From an uncultured Desulfobacterales bacterium (GTDB lineage Bacteria; Desulfobacterota; Desulfobacteria; Desulfobacterales; UBA11574): DNA of 57,596 nt. Positions 46,632 through 56,074 of the stretch are shown here, piece after piece. Under the pieces are notes generated by a model that had not been told where the DNA came from, searched no databases, and saw only the letters and a list, made by a program, of their open reading frames with translations. Each line of letters begins with the position of its first letter. Position 1 is the first letter of the stretch. Position numbers and translations under genes: made by a program. The stretch covers positions 1-57,596 of the forward strand of contig CALLDL010000025.1 in assembly GCA_937998305.1 (NCBI GenBank), given 5' to 3'.

Positions 46632-46666
46632 TTTAACCTAATCTGAGCGTTTTAAATTAGGTTTAA
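46632..46666 (+). promoter_or_regulatory. Hairpin next to the gltX ribosome-binding site
   Basis: TTTAACCTAAT (46632-46642) and ATTAGGTTTAA (46656-46666) pair over 11 positions with one mismatch, ending just before the AAAGG site of gltX (start 46681). It could control initiation. Confidence 0.45.
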
Positions 46667-46680
46667 GAAAGGTTAATTAA

Positions 46681-48168
46681 ATGAAACAAGACGTCATCGT
46701 ACGCTTTGCGCCCAGCCCCACCGGATATCTTCATATCGGTGGCGCACGCACAGCTATTTTTAACTGGCTATTTGCCCAAAAGACCGGCGGCAAACTGATT
46801 CTCAGGATTGAAGATACAGATGCGGAAAGATCCACCGAAGAATCTATCCAGGGAATTATCGACGGTTTGAAATGGCTGGGGATTACCTGGGATGAAGGCC
46901 CCTATTTTCAGTCACAATTTATTCACGAACATCTGACTGCAGCCCGTAAACTTTTGGAACCCGGACATGCCTACAAGTGTTTTTGCACCAAAGAAGAACT
47001 CGAATACAAGCGGCAGGATGCACTGAAACAGAAAAAAGACCTGAAATATGACGGCACATGCCGCCAATTGACATTGGATGAGGTTACCGAAAAGGAAACC
47101 GCCGGAGTTCCTTACACCATTCGCATGAAAGTCCCGAAAGAAGAGGGCGCCGTCTGCTTTGAGGACATCGTCTATGGAACCATTGAATACAAATATGAAG
47201 ATATTGAGGACTTTGTTGTTGTCCGTTCCAACGGCCAACCCCTTTATCTTCTGTCAAATACTGTTGATGATATCCGTGACCGAGTGACCCATATTATTCG
47301 CGGACAGGACGGGCTATCCAATACACACCGGCAAATTTTGATTTACCAGGCGCTGGGAAACCCTGTACCGCAGTTTGCTCATATGTCGCTCACCCTCGAT
47401 CCTAAGAAAGCCAAGATCTCGAAGCGAAAACATGGTGAACTGGTGGCCGTCCATTTTTACAAAGAACATGGCTTTTTACCATGGGCATTCGTAAATTTTT
47501 TGGTCCTTTTGGGTTGGGCAACCCATGAATCGAGAGAAATTTTTTCAAAAAAGGAACTGATTGAAGCATTTTCTTTACAGGGGATCAATCGCGCCAATTC
47601 CATCTTTAATGTCAGAAAGGATGATCCAAAATATTTTACCGATCCAAAAGCCATCAGCATCAACGCCCATTACCTGAGAACCATGCCGGTTGATCAAATC
47701 GAGCCTTATGTTCGGACTGAAATGGAAAAAGCGGGAATCTGGGACCCGGCGTATGAAAATACCAAGCGCCAGTGGTTTCTGGACACCATCGAACTGATTC
47801 GAACCCGGTTTCACGTTACCACCGATTTTTCGACCCGGGGCCGGGCCTATTTTTCAGATGATTTCCCTATCGAAGATAGAGCTTTGAAAAAAAATATTAT
47901 CAAGCATCCACAGCTTAAAAAATGGCTTCCGATGATGGCCGATCGTTTGGAGGGTTTAAAGGAGTTTACAGCCCCTGAAGCCGAGAATGTCATTCGTAAT
48001 ATGGCGGAAACCCTCGACATCAAACCCGGCGTGTTGATCAACGGCATTCGAACCGTTGTCACCGGACAGTTGGCCGGCCCGGGGCTTTTTGATATTTTGA
48101 TCACCATCGGTCAAAATCGTGTGGTGGACCGTCTTCACAAAGCTCCGGCACTTTTCGATAACCCCTAA
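46681..48168 (+). CDS. gltX: Glutamyl-tRNA synthetase
   Basis: A 495-residue class I aminoacyl-tRNA synthetase charging tRNA-Glu. It starts KQDVIVRFAPSPTGYLHIGGARTA, with the HIGH-type motif HIGGA, then RIEDTDAERSTEE and QGIIDGLKWLG; the KMSKS-type motif is KISKRKHG near residue 243. Length is usual for bacterial GltX. A glutaminyl-tRNA synthetase gene follows, so Gln-tRNA is probably made directly and GltX need not be non-discriminating. Confidence 0.97.
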   Translation: MKQDVIVRFAPSPTGYLHIGGARTAIFNWLFAQKTGGKLILRIEDTDAERSTEESIQGIIDGLKWLGITWDEGPYFQSQFIHEHLTAARKLLEPGHAYKCFCTKEELEYKRQDALKQKKDLKYDGTCRQLTLDEVTEKETAGVPYTIRMKVPKEEGAVCFEDIVYGTIEYKYEDIEDFVVVRSNGQPLYLLSNTVDDIRDRVTHIIRGQDGLSNTHRQILIYQALGNPVPQFAHMSLTLDPKKAKISKRKHGELVAVHFYKEHGFLPWAFVNFLVLLGWATHESREIFSKKELIEAFSLQGINRANSIFNVRKDDPKYFTDPKAISINAHYLRTMPVDQIEPYVRTEMEKAGIWDPAYENTKRQWFLDTIELIRTRFHVTTDFSTRGRAYFSDDFPIEDRALKKNIIKHPQLKKWLPMMADRLEGLKEFTAPEAENVIRNMAETLDIKPGVLINGIRTVVTGQLAGPGLFDILITIGQNRVVDRLHKAPALFDNP

Positions 48169-48209
48169 CTCGACCAGGTCCTGATAGGAACAGATCGTGA
48201 ACAAAAAGA

Positions 48210-48300
48210 TCTTTATCACGAAAGCACGAAAATTTGAAAACACGAAAAGGATTATTTAATTTCGTACTGTCTTCCTTTCGTGTTTTCGTGATTCGTTTTT
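48210..48300. repeat. Short-word palindromic repeat (CACGAAA type)
   Basis: Words CACGAAAGCACGAAAATTTG and ACACGAAAAGG face inverted CTTTCGTGTTTTCGTGATTCG-type words, within the gltX-glnS spacer. Confidence 0.6.
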
Positions 48301-48391
48301 AATTTTTTCTCATAAAAGTTATAGATTCGCCTCTTTAGGGTATCTTATTTATCAATTAACCTAAAAATAAGGAAAGAATGGAACTTTTGAT

Positions 48392-50089
48392 ATGACCAAA
48401 CCCAAGCCCACCCCTGCTTCTAATTTTATTCGAAATATCATCGCTGAAGATCTAAAAAACAATAAAAACGACGGTCGTGTTGTCACCCGTTTTCCACCGG
48501 AACCAAACGGTTATCTTCACATCGGACACGCCAAATCCATCTGTCTCAATTTCGGCGTTGCCAAAGAGAATGAGGGAGGTATTTGTAATTTGCGATTCGA
48601 TGATACCAACCCCAGCAAAGAAGAGGTTGAATATGTAGAATCCATAAAAGAAGACGTTCAGTGGCTTGGATTCCATTGGGATGATCGGCTTTTCTATGCA
48701 TCTGACTACTTTGAACAACTGTATGCATATGCGGTACAGTTGGTCAAAGCCGGCAAGGCTTATGTCTGCAGCCTGAGCGCCGATGAGATCAGGGAAAACC
48801 GCGGCACGCTGACCATGTCCGGGAAAGACAGCCCTTATCGAACACGATCAGTGGAAGAAAATCTGGACCTGTTTCAACGGATGCGGGCCGGAGAATTCGA
48901 GGACGGAGCCCACGTACTTCGCGCTAAAATCGACATGGCCTCCCCAAACGTGGTGATGCGAGATCCGACGCTCTACCGGATTCGAAAGGTTCCGCATCAC
49001 AGAACCGGAGACACGTGGTGTATTTATCCCATGTATGATTTTGCACATTGTCTTTCAGACTCTATAGAAGGAATTACCCATTCTCTATGCACTCTGGAAT
49101 TTGAAAATAATCGTCAATTGTACGACTGGATACTCGACGAACTGGATGTGGATTGTCATCCCCAGCAAATCGAGTTTGCACGCCTCAATCTCAGCTATAC
49201 TGTTTTGAGCAAACGCAAGCTTGTGGAACTCGTCCAAGGGAGACATGTATCCGGATGGAACGATCCTCGTATGCCGACCATCAGCGGACTTCGTCGACGC
49301 GGCTATACACCGGAATCGATCCGTAATTTTTGTGAACGCATCGGTGTCGCCCGGCGGGACAGTACGGTAGACATTGCATTGCTTGAGTTCGGTATCAGAG
49401 AAGACCTGAACAAATTGGCGCCACGGGTCATGGGGGTTCTGCGCCCCTTAAGGGTTGTCATCGATAATTATCCCGAAGATCAGGTCGAAGAACTCGACGC
49501 GCTGAACAATCCCGAAGACCTAGCCATGGGCACACGGAAAATTCCTTTTTCACGTGTCATCTACATCGAACAGGATGACTTTCTGGAAGAACCGCCGAAA
49601 AAGTTCTTCCGTTTGGCCCCTGGCCGCGAAGTGCGATTGCGTTACGCGTTTTTTATCACCTGTGTAGACGTTGTTAAAGATAAAGAAACCGGCCAAATCA
49701 TTGAACTTCACTGCACCTATGACCCGGCCACACGTGGCGGTTCATCTCCGGATGGACGCAAGGTCAAAGCAACGCTGCACTGGGTTTCGGCGTCCCACGC
49801 CATCAACGCCGAGGCGCGTGTCTATGATCATCTCTTTGTAAAGGAAAATCCGGACGAAGAAAAGGATGTCGATTTTAAAACTCATTTGAATTCAAACTCT
49901 CTGAATAGATGTCCTTTTCTTGTGGAACCCAGCCTAAAAGGTGCACCATCGGGCAGCAGATACCAGTTTGAAAGACTCGGGTATTTTTGCGTCGATTCCG
50001 TAGATTCTTCTGACAACGCCCTGGTATTCAACCGTACAGTAACACTGCGGGATACATGGGCAAAGATACGAAAACAACAACAAAAATAG
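48392..50089 (+). CDS. glnS: Glutaminyl-tRNA synthetase
   Basis: A 565-residue class I synthetase charging tRNA-Gln. Motifs: [23 protein letters not shown] (HIGH), [11 protein letters not shown], and the KMSKS-type VLSKRKL near residue 273. The C-terminal anticodon-binding part ([17 protein letters not shown]-type, [16 protein letters not shown]) is intact. Bacteria acquired GlnS by transfer from eukaryotes, and it is present in some Desulfobacterota. A five-codon frame MELLI begins at 48378 after GGAAAG and overlaps the glnS start as ATGA, so coupling from a micro-leader is possible. The stop is TAG. Confidence 0.97.
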   Translation: MTKPKPTPASNFIRNIIAEDLKNNKNDGRVVTRFPPEPNGYLHIGHAKSICLNFGVAKENEGGICNLRFDDTNPSKEEVEYVESIKEDVQWLGFHWDDRLFYASDYFEQLYAYAVQLVKAGKAYVCSLSADEIRENRGTLTMSGKDSPYRTRSVEENLDLFQRMRAGEFEDGAHVLRAKIDMASPNVVMRDPTLYRIRKVPHHRTGDTWCIYPMYDFAHCLSDSIEGITHSLCTLEFENNRQLYDWILDELDVDCHPQQIEFARLNLSYTVLSKRKLVELVQGRHVSGWNDPRMPTISGLRRRGYTPESIRNFCERIGVARRDSTVDIALLEFGIREDLNKLAPRVMGVLRPLRVVIDNYPEDQVEELDALNNPEDLAMGTRKIPFSRVIYIEQDDFLEEPPKKFFRLAPGREVRLRYAFFITCVDVVKDKETGQIIELHCTYDPATRGGSSPDGRKVKATLHWVSASHAINAEARVYDHLFVKENPDEEKDVDFKTHLNSNSLNRCPFLVEPSLKGAPSGSRYQFERLGYFCVDSVDSSDNALVFNRTVTLRDTWAKIRKQQQK

Positions 50090-50177
50090 ATAAACTTCTT
50101 TACTCAAGTTTCGCTCTCAAATATTGCCAAAAAGCCTATGGAGCAGCGGGCCGAAATAAATTTTTTAAGGTGAAATT

Positions 50178-50672
50178 ATGCCGATCTATGAGTTTTATTG
50201 CGATGATTGCAACACGCTGTTTAACTTTTTTTCAAAAACCGTTAACACAACCAAAAAACCCAAATGCCCGAAGTGCAAAACAAAGACGCTTTCAAGACAG
50301 ATATCCCGGGTTGCCTTTACAGGGCGGGCCAAAGAAGGAGGCGATATGGACGATCTTCCTTTTGATGAAAGCCAAATGGAACGGGCCATGCAAATGTTGG
50401 CCAGTGAAGCAGATAAAATCAATGAGGATGATCCGAAACAGGCGGCCGATCTGATGCGAAAACTCACCGATATGACCGGAATGAAACTCGGAGACGGGAT
50501 GGATGAGGCGTTAAGGCGGATGGAAAAAGGTGAAGACCCGGAACAGGTTGAAGCTGAACTGGGAGATATCCTGGAAGAAGAAGACCCGTTTTCCCTTTCC
50601 GGTAAAAAAGGAATGCGCAACAAAACAAAACGGAAAGAACCTTTCAGGGACGAAACGCTCTATGACCTTTAA
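50178..50672 (+). CDS. FmdB-type zinc-ribbon protein
   Basis: A 164-residue protein whose first 40 residues are the FmdB/CxxC regulatory zinc ribbon: MPIYEFYCDDCNTLFNFF and CPKCKTKTLSRQIS give two CxxC pairs. The rest is acidic and probably helical (DDLPFDESQMERAMQML onward; repeated Glu-rich C terminus). The ribbon is widespread; function is undefined, although the name comes from a formamidase regulatory gene. AAGGTG precedes the ATG. It follows glnS by 88 bases. Confidence 0.82.
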   Translation: MPIYEFYCDDCNTLFNFFSKTVNTTKKPKCPKCKTKTLSRQISRVAFTGRAKEGGDMDDLPFDESQMERAMQMLASEADKINEDDPKQAADLMRKLTDMTGMKLGDGMDEALRRMEKGEDPEQVEAELGDILEEEDPFSLSGKKGMRNKTKRKEPFRDETLYDL

Positions 50673-50699
50673 GCGTATTCGACAACATTTTTTTTTATT

Positions 50700-50940
50700 C
50701 AATCTTGAAAAACCCGGTCCTTAGGGCCGGGTTCATTAATAATGGCTTTGCCGTAAATTGGTCATGATAAATTCGAAATCCGAAACAATCTCTAATGACC
50801 AAAATTCTAAACACAAAAAAATAAGACCGTTCACATTAACCGGCCAATTCTAATCTCGGGTTTTGGTCATTTGAGCATTTGATATTCGAATTTGTTTCGA
50901 GTTTCGAAATTCGATATTCGTATTTAAACAAGGTAGTTAC
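50700..50940. repeat. Hairpin and short-word palindromic repeat (ATTCGAAA type)
   Basis: AACCCGGTCCTTAGGGCCGGGTT at 50709-50731 is a strong hairpin with a T-run on the minus-strand side. It is followed by words AATTCGAAATCCGAAA and GACCAAAATTC whose inverted counterparts (GGTTTTGGTC, CGAGTTTCGAAATTCG) lie near 50860-50930. No gene is present in 50673-50994. Confidence 0.55.
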
Positions 50941-50966
50941 AAAAAAAGCCCCTTCAAGGGTCCAAT
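50941..50966 (-). terminator. Weak terminator-like hairpin of the epimerase gene
   Basis: On the minus strand CCCT and AGGG pair and are followed by GGCTTTTTTT, about 30 bases past the stop of the gene that ends at 50995. Confidence 0.4.
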
Positions 50967-50994
50967 CAAGCCCGGGTTCTTTGGATCCAGATAT

Positions 50995-51894
50995 TTACTT
51001 TAAAAGATTATAAAGCGCCTTTTCAATATCCGGATACTGGAATTCAAAGCCGTTTATTAGAAGTTTATCCGGAACCGCCCGCTGGCTGCTCATTACAATT
51101 GTTCCCATTTCCCCCATAAGTGTCCGGATCATAAAGGATGGCGCTCTCATAAAAGACGGCCTGCCCAGAACCTTACCGAGCGCTTTGGCAAAATCACGAT
51201 TTCTGACAGGATTCGGTGCGCAAAAGTTCACAGGTCCTTTTATATCCTGATCTTCAAGAATAAACATCACTGCTGAAATGAGGTCATCCAAATGAATCCA
51301 TGGAAACCACTGATCCCCGCTCCCTACGGGGCCGCCGGCAAAAGATTTAAACGCCGGAATCATTTTTGCCAGAGCACCGCCGTTTTTCCCCAGAACCACA
51401 CCAAAGCGCATTGCAGCAACCCTGGCGCCTTTTATTTCTGCCAGGAATGCTTCTTTCTCCCAATCGATAGAAAGCGTTGCCAGAAAGTCATTCCCCGGAA
51501 GCGCTTCTTCGTTTAGAATTTCTTCTGCTCTGTTACCATAATATCCCACAGCAGAGGTGCTGCAAAGCACGACTTCTTTATCATCAGGTATGGCTTCAAC
51601 TATGTTGCGTGTGGTAAGAATGCGGCTGTTGTATATTTGCTTTTTATAGCGATCGCTCCAACGGTTGAAAATCGTTCGACCTGCAAGATTGATCAGCGCA
51701 TCAACATCTTTAAGTGAATCCTGCCATGGCCCTTTTTCCGTGGTATCCGCCGATATGTAGCGAAAATTTTTATGACTGAAACTTTTATGGATAGAGGATG
51801 TACCGGCAGCAATAACGCTGTGCCCTTTGTCCAGTAGATATCGGGCCAGGTTTGTGCCGACAAAACCGGTGCCCCCGGAAATAAATATTTTCAT
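50995..51894 (-). CDS. TIGR01777-family NAD-dependent epimerase/dehydratase-like protein
   Basis: A 299-residue extended short-chain dehydrogenase-type protein related to E. coli YfcH. The NAD(P)-binding motif GGTGFVGTNLARYL opens the chain; DALINLAG, CSTSAVGYYG and RFGVVLGKNGGAL are characteristic TIGR01777 segments, and the C-terminal DUF1731-like end (FMRAPSFMIRTLMGEM, then KLLINGFEFQYPDIEKAL) is complete. The substrate is unknown. GAGGAGG precedes the ATG. It is downstream of ccsA but separated by a 150-bp inverted-repeat element. Confidence 0.9.
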   Translation of the reverse strand: MKIFISGGTGFVGTNLARYLLDKGHSVIAAGTSSIHKSFSHKNFRYISADTTEKGPWQDSLKDVDALINLAGRTIFNRWSDRYKKQIYNSRILTTRNIVEAIPDDKEVVLCSTSAVGYYGNRAEEILNEEALPGNDFLATLSIDWEKEAFLAEIKGARVAAMRFGVVLGKNGGALAKMIPAFKSFAGGPVGSGDQWFPWIHLDDLISAVMFILEDQDIKGPVNFCAPNPVRNRDFAKALGKVLGRPSFMRAPSFMIRTLMGEMGTIVMSSQRAVPDKLLINGFEFQYPDIEKALYNLLK

Positions 51895-51933
51895 GACTCT
51901 GTCCTCCTCATTATCCGTTCTTTTAAACCCCTA

Positions 51934-52083
51934 AACCTCAATTGATCGAAAGTCGAGGATGCTCCAGATTCGAGGCATCAAGGGTGACGCCGTAGTCGTC
52001 TACTGCGAACCCTTGATAACGAAGACGCCGTAGGAGTCAGGCCGTAGGCCAGGGGTATCCTCGGCTTTCGATCAATTGAGGTT
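51934..52083. repeat. Inverted-repeat element, AACCTCA family, long copy
   Basis: Ends AACCTCAATTGATCGAAAG and its inverse CTTTCGATCAATTGAGGTT, extending to about 25 bp of TIR. The interior has further hairpins around CAAGGGT/ACCCTTG and GGCCGTAGGCC. The same ends bound 15169-15253. On the minus strand the TAA stop of ccsA lies inside the right terminus. Confidence 0.75.
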
Positions 52084-52921
52084 ATACTTGACCATAACTG
52101 TGCAAACCGGGCAGGAGATTCACGCCGAAATAGGTGAATAAAACCGCCATAAATCCGATGATTGAAAGATAGGCGATCCGTTTGCCATACCATCCCCGCA
52201 TCATCCTGGCATGTAACAGGGTTGCATAAATAAACCAGGTAATAAGAGACCAGGTCTCTTTCGGGTCCCAGGTCCAGTAACTACCCCAGGCTGAATTCGC
52301 CCAGACAGAACCGGTAATGATGCCGATGGATAAAAAGAGAAAACCAAACATAATCATTTGGTGATTCAACTCGTCCAGAACCTGAGTTTTTGGAAAATGA
52401 GAGAGTAAACTGCTCGTTTTCTGAACATCCCTTCGCTTAAAAAGGTACATGATACTTATGCTAAAAGCGATGGCAAAAGCGGCATATCCTAAAAAACAGG
52501 TGATGACGTGGGCAATCAGCCAGTTGCTTTTTAATGCCGGAACAAGGGGTTGAATACGATCACTGATGTTCGGAGACATGGAAGCATATGCCAAGGCAAG
52601 GAATGCGATGGGTGTTGCAAACGCCCCAATTATCGCATTTTTAGACTTTCGCTCGATGAATAGATAGATGATGACAATGGTGCCGGCGAAAAAAACCAGG
52701 GATTCATACATGTTTGAAAGCGGGGCATGGCCGATACCCATCCGATAAGATTCCACCCATCTCATGATAAGGCCCGTAATATTGCCGACAGCACCGATCA
52801 AAGCGGTCCAGGTGCCCAGTCTTCCAAACAACTGTTTTTTAAAGATCCAGTGGGCAAAATAAAAAAATGCCGCAGCTCCGAAGATGAACGTGGTGATCGA
52901 TAATAGATTTGAACTGGTCAT
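52082..52921 (-). CDS. ccsA: Cytochrome c biogenesis protein CcsA/ResC-type
   Basis: A 279-residue integral membrane protein with about eight hydrophobic helices. The haem-handling WWD-type motif is WGSYWTWDPKETWSLITWF near residue 215, with conserved His residues in flanking helices (HARMMRGW). With ResB it forms the system II cytochrome c synthetase, exporting haem and ligating it to CxxCH of apocytochromes at the outer membrane face. GGGGGA precedes the ATG. It lies 38 bases after resB, as is usual. Confidence 0.93.
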   Translation of the reverse strand: MTSSNLLSITTFIFGAAAFFYFAHWIFKKQLFGRLGTWTALIGAVGNITGLIMRWVESYRMGIGHAPLSNMYESLVFFAGTIVIIYLFIERKSKNAIIGAFATPIAFLALAYASMSPNISDRIQPLVPALKSNWLIAHVITCFLGYAAFAIAFSISIMYLFKRRDVQKTSSLLSHFPKTQVLDELNHQMIMFGFLFLSIGIITGSVWANSAWGSYWTWDPKETWSLITWFIYATLLHARMMRGWYGKRIAYLSIIGFMAVLFTYFGVNLLPGLHSYGQV

Positions 52922-52959
52922 AGTTTATCCCCCAACAATTGAAAATTAAATAATCGTCG

Positions 52960-54393
52960 TCATGAACGATGTGATAAATTGGCCAACTGATCCGAAAGCT
53001 TTTTAACCTTTTGTTGCATCCCCATTTTATTCTTGTTGGCCGTGCCTGTGACGATGATTTTGCTTTTTGTTTTTCCTTTAATGATGTCGATACATACCCT
53101 TTGATGGGACATGAAAAAAGTAATAAAACAACCGATAATTATTACGATAAATCCTGTATAAACCACCAGAACTCCAGGATCTTTTGTCACCTGGAGCCCT
53201 GTATAATACCGCTCGCCGGTTTGTTTTCCAGGGTTAAATTTCTTTGCTGTTTGATCGGCCACAGAAATCACTACCGCCCCCTTTCTCATCCGATCAAAAT
53301 TCGGGAAATGCAGGGGCAACAGCACCTCAACCGGTTTTTCGCCACTGGGTGTGAGGATTCCCACATAGGCATCGCCAATGTTCTGACCGGCAAACTCAGC
53401 AGTTTTTCTGTACTCTACAACAACGAATTTACCCAGACCCTCAGGGATATCCACCGGTTTGCCGATAACGGCTTTTATCCGATACGACTTTCCGGATTGA
53501 CTGCCGGCAAAATTCAATGTGATCTCATCCGAAGGTTTATTGGCTACTTCCTTCTTTTTAGAAGCAGTGTTCGGGGCCATTTTGCCGTAACTCGATTGAA
53601 AAAAACTATACCCTTTATATCGAAGAGGGTCATTGACAATGATATCCTTTTTATATACCGGATGTCCCTTTTCGATGATGGTTAAACTGGATCGGTACTC
53701 TTTAGGCGCTCCGTTGTCGTAGAAACTGACATTAAAATCCTCGCACTTGATTTCAAAGCCAAGATATCGAATTTTACCGGTATCTCTGGCTCGAATACTG
53801 TCAACCTTTTCGCCTTCCGGAATGTTGACATACCCCTGAAAACCGAAGATAGAACCTATGAGGCCACCGAGCAACAGCAAGATGACACTCAGATGAACGG
53901 TGTAAACTCCCAATCGGGTCCAACGCCATTTTTCAGCAAAGATGCACAGTCCTTTTTCAGTCTCTTCAACCCTGGTATATCCAAACTGCTTTGAAATAAA
54001 CGGTTCATATCTTTTTTTCAACTCATTAGGGGGGTAACTAGCGTTAATTTCCTCCTTTTGAGTCAGCTTCCTGAACCTTGAAAGATTAAATGAAGGATTC
54101 TTGGCAAATACAATCTTCCATGTAGCGGAAAGACGGTCAATTGAACACACAACTATATTCATGGTCAGTAAAACAAGTAGTAACTGAAACCACCAGGAAT
54201 GATACATGTTAAAAATGTCGAGCACATCAAAAAGTCTGTAAAGATATTCTCCGTATGCTCTAAGGTATGCCTCAGGATTTTCGTTCTGCGGAATAACCGT
54301 ACCTATAATCGACGTAAGGGCAATCGACAACAACAGCACCACGGTCAGCTTCACAGAAACGAAAAATCTCCAAAATGTATTTGAATATCTCAG
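52960..54393 (-). CDS. resB: Cytochrome c biogenesis protein ResB
   Basis: The ResB partner of CcsA, about 477 residues, with two N-terminal membrane helices (KLTVVLLLSIALTSIIGTVIP; WWFQLLLVLLTMNIVVCSI), a third near residue 160 and a last one near 420, with a large outward-facing domain between. A GTG at 54354 would begin at VKLTVV, but the frame stays open upstream as LRYSNTFWRFFVSVKLT, matching the WRFFxSVKLT of ResB proteins. A perfect GGAGGTGA (54397-54404) stands before CTG 54393, so I place the start there as an unusual CTG (ATT at 54396 is the alternative). Confidence 0.88.
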   Translation of the reverse strand: MRYSNTFWRFFVSVKLTVVLLLSIALTSIIGTVIPQNENPEAYLRAYGEYLYRLFDVLDIFNMYHSWWFQLLLVLLTMNIVVCSIDRLSATWKIVFAKNPSFNLSRFRKLTQKEEINASYPPNELKKRYEPFISKQFGYTRVEETEKGLCIFAEKWRWTRLGVYTVHLSVILLLLGGLIGSIFGFQGYVNIPEGEKVDSIRARDTGKIRYLGFEIKCEDFNVSFYDNGAPKEYRSSLTIIEKGHPVYKKDIIVNDPLRYKGYSFFQSSYGKMAPNTASKKKEVANKPSDEITLNFAGSQSGKSYRIKAVIGKPVDIPEGLGKFVVVEYRKTAEFAGQNIGDAYVGILTPSGEKPVEVLLPLHFPNFDRMRKGAVVISVADQTAKKFNPGKQTGERYYTGLQVTKDPGVLVVYTGFIVIIIGCFITFFMSHQRVCIDIIKGKTKSKIIVTGTANKNKMGMQQKVKKLSDQLANLSHRS

Positions 54394-54665
54394 AATTCAC
54401 CTCCATATGAATTTCATCTTAAAAAATTTCCCGGCATGATCGCCTTATAAAGATGTTTATAAAAAATTAAGGTGCAAAACCTCAAAGCCCAAGTCATCAC
54501 ATGAATTTGTGTTTCATCCTTTTATCTTTTATCATTTCAGCACCGAAAAAATAAAGAAAAAAGGTTTAACCCCTTGAAAACCAAGGAAAGTGGTTTAGAT
54601 CAGAGGTTGTCGAGTTTACTTTTAACAAGATAGTTCTTTAAATCAACAAAACAACCCGACAAGGC

Positions 54666-54703
54666 AAAAAAAGCCCCTCCTTATTATAGATAAGGATAAG
54701 GGC
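54666..54703 (-). terminator. Rho-independent terminator downstream of the tRNA remnant
   Basis: On the minus strand GCCC...TCCTTATC pairs with ATAAGGAGGGGC and is followed by TTTTTTT. It stands about 20 bases past the CCA of the tRNA remnant, where a tRNA terminator would be expected. Confidence 0.7.
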
Positions 54704-54724
54704 CTGATTAAATCATTTTTATTG

Positions 54725-54748
54725 TGGTGCCGAAGGGGAAACTTGGTC
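54725..54748 (-). other. tRNA (Leu-like) 3'-end remnant, possible attachment site
   Basis: On the minus strand GACCAAGTTTCCCCTTCGGCACCA resembles the T-arm plus acceptor 3' end of a tRNA-Leu, with encoded CCA. No D-arm, anticodon arm or 5' GCCGAAG half is present within 90 bases upstream. Such fragments mark integrase sites where an element used a tRNA 3' end; a terminator follows. Inference only. Confidence 0.45.
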
Positions 54749-55146
54749 AAACACAAAGCATTGACCTTCATAACATTCTGTTTTTACTTATTTTCTAAAG
54801 TAAATCCCAAACTATTACACATCCAATGTGTGTAAGTGTTTCGTGACTCTTTTCTCAATGAACAATTAAGCCATCAACTGCCAGATTGATACTGGAAAAG
54901 AATGCTGATGTCAATCACGTTGACAGAATTCATATAGGTATTAATCTATGATTAAGGCTTCTCTGGTGCACGTGATTCTGATATTCCGGTCACCAGCATA
55001 TATAATGCAAAAGAAAAAAATAAATTAAATGTGCACCGGGAATAATGACGGCATTGAGGGAAGTCTTTAAAACTGGCAAGGGCTTTGATGGATGGTCAAC
55101 CTATCTTTATAACCTTTGCTTGGGCGATCCAAAAGGGTCGCCCTAT

Positions 55147-55431
55147 TTATTGTCCATTTACTATCTCTCTCAACTTACCAGAACACCTAAACGTTACGAC
55201 TTTCCTTGGTTCCAGCATCAAATCCTCACCAGTGGCTGGATTCCTGCCTTTACGTTCCCTCTTTTCCTTTACACAAAACTTTCCAAACCCTGATACCAAA
55301 ACATCCTCACCTGATGCCAGAGTTCTTTTGATGATCTCTAATAGGGTTTCTACAATATCTGACGACCTGTTCTTGGGAAAGCCGGTCTGATTATGGATTG
55401 AGTCTACGATCTGGGCTTTAGTAAGTGTCAT
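55147..55431 (-). CDS. ihfA: Integration host factor alpha-like (HU/IHF family)
   Basis: A 94-residue HU/IHF-family DNA-bending protein: MTLTKAQIVDSI N terminus, SGFGKF before the beta arm, and the arm GRNPATGEDLMLEPRKVVTFR. This resembles IhfA more than HU. It begins 14 bases after the stop of the selenocysteine-containing DsbA-like gene, with its own AAGGAGC site, so the two share a transcript. IHF also assists integrases, in keeping with the nearby tRNA remnant, but that is speculative. Confidence 0.9.
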   Translation of the reverse strand: MTLTKAQIVDSIHNQTGFPKNRSSDIVETLLEIIKRTLASGEDVLVSGFGKFCVKEKRERKGRNPATGEDLMLEPRKVVTFRCSGKLREIVNGQ

Positions 55432-55444
55432 GGTTTATTGCTCC

Positions 55445-56074
55445 TTATGTATTGAGAGTTCGTCTTTTGACATTATTTGATAGTAAGAGCTTTTCCAATA
55501 CTTCGAATTTTTTAGCACCAACCAAGAGTTGATTATTAAATAAAAAGGTGGGAACTGCAGTAACTCTTAATTCGTAGGATCGTTTCCAATCCAAATCAAC
55601 GGCTTCCCTGTAGGTTCTGTCTTGTATAACCTTTAGGGTATCTTTGCCACTTAGATTGATAGACTCAGCCACTTCTACAAGGACATCGACTTTGCCAATA
55701 TTCTGCCCATCTACGAAATATGCTCTAAACATGGAGTTGTGAAATTCGTGGCCTTTGTCTCTCGATTCTGCCCATTTACCTACCTCTTGAGCCAAACGAC
55801 TGTTGTATGTCATTTTACGATCACCAAAAGGCAATCCTAATCCATTTGCAACTTGCTTAAGATGAGCCATCATCTGGTCAATATCAACATCTCGACCTTT
55901 AAACAGCTCTTCAAGTGTTTTACCTTCCTCCGGGGTATCCCGATGGAGTGGGAATGCAGTCCAGCGAATATCAATTTCAAACTCTTTCTGTATCCGTTCA
56001 ATACTTCCAGTAATGAAATAACACCAAGGTCAAATGTAGTCAGAAAATATTTCAAGTAGCTTAGGATCAGTCAT
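55445..56074 (-). CDS. DsbA/FrnE-family thioredoxin-fold protein, probable selenoprotein (UGA = Sec15)
   Basis: A 209-residue DsbA-superfamily protein read from ATG 56074 through an in-frame TGA at 56030-56032. The start is supported by AAGGAG. The active site reads SDYI-U-PWCYF, where FrnE-like proteins have DxxCPWCY, so the UGA replaces the first redox Cys (residue 15) and Cys18 remains. Downstream the frame has the family features WTAFPLHRDTP, FHNSMFRAYF and the cis-Pro segment VTAVPTFLFNN. A 9-position hairpin with a GGA loop starts 13 nt, and its loop 21 nt, after the UGA, as expected of a bacterial SECIS. No signal peptide is seen, so it is probably cytoplasmic, unlike DsbA. Reading only from an internal ATG (55873) would lose the active site. 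Confidence 0.85.
55997..56017 (-). promoter_or_regulatory. Candidate bacterial SECIS hairpin (DsbA-like gene)
   Basis: On the minus strand UUCAUUACU (56017-56009) pairs with AGUAUUGAA (56005-55997), with one U-U mismatch, around a GGA loop at 56008-56006, which starts 21 nt after the UGA. Confidence 0.75.

Larger units (their letters stand above)
54405..55146. other. Gene-free spacer between resB and the ihfA-like gene
   Basis: No gene. It holds the terminator at 54666-54703, the tRNA 3'-end remnant at 54725-54748, and a hairpin GGGCGATCC/GGGTCGCCC at 55122-55144 just past the ihfA-like stop. The rest is A+T-rich with nothing I can assign. Confidence 0.6.
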
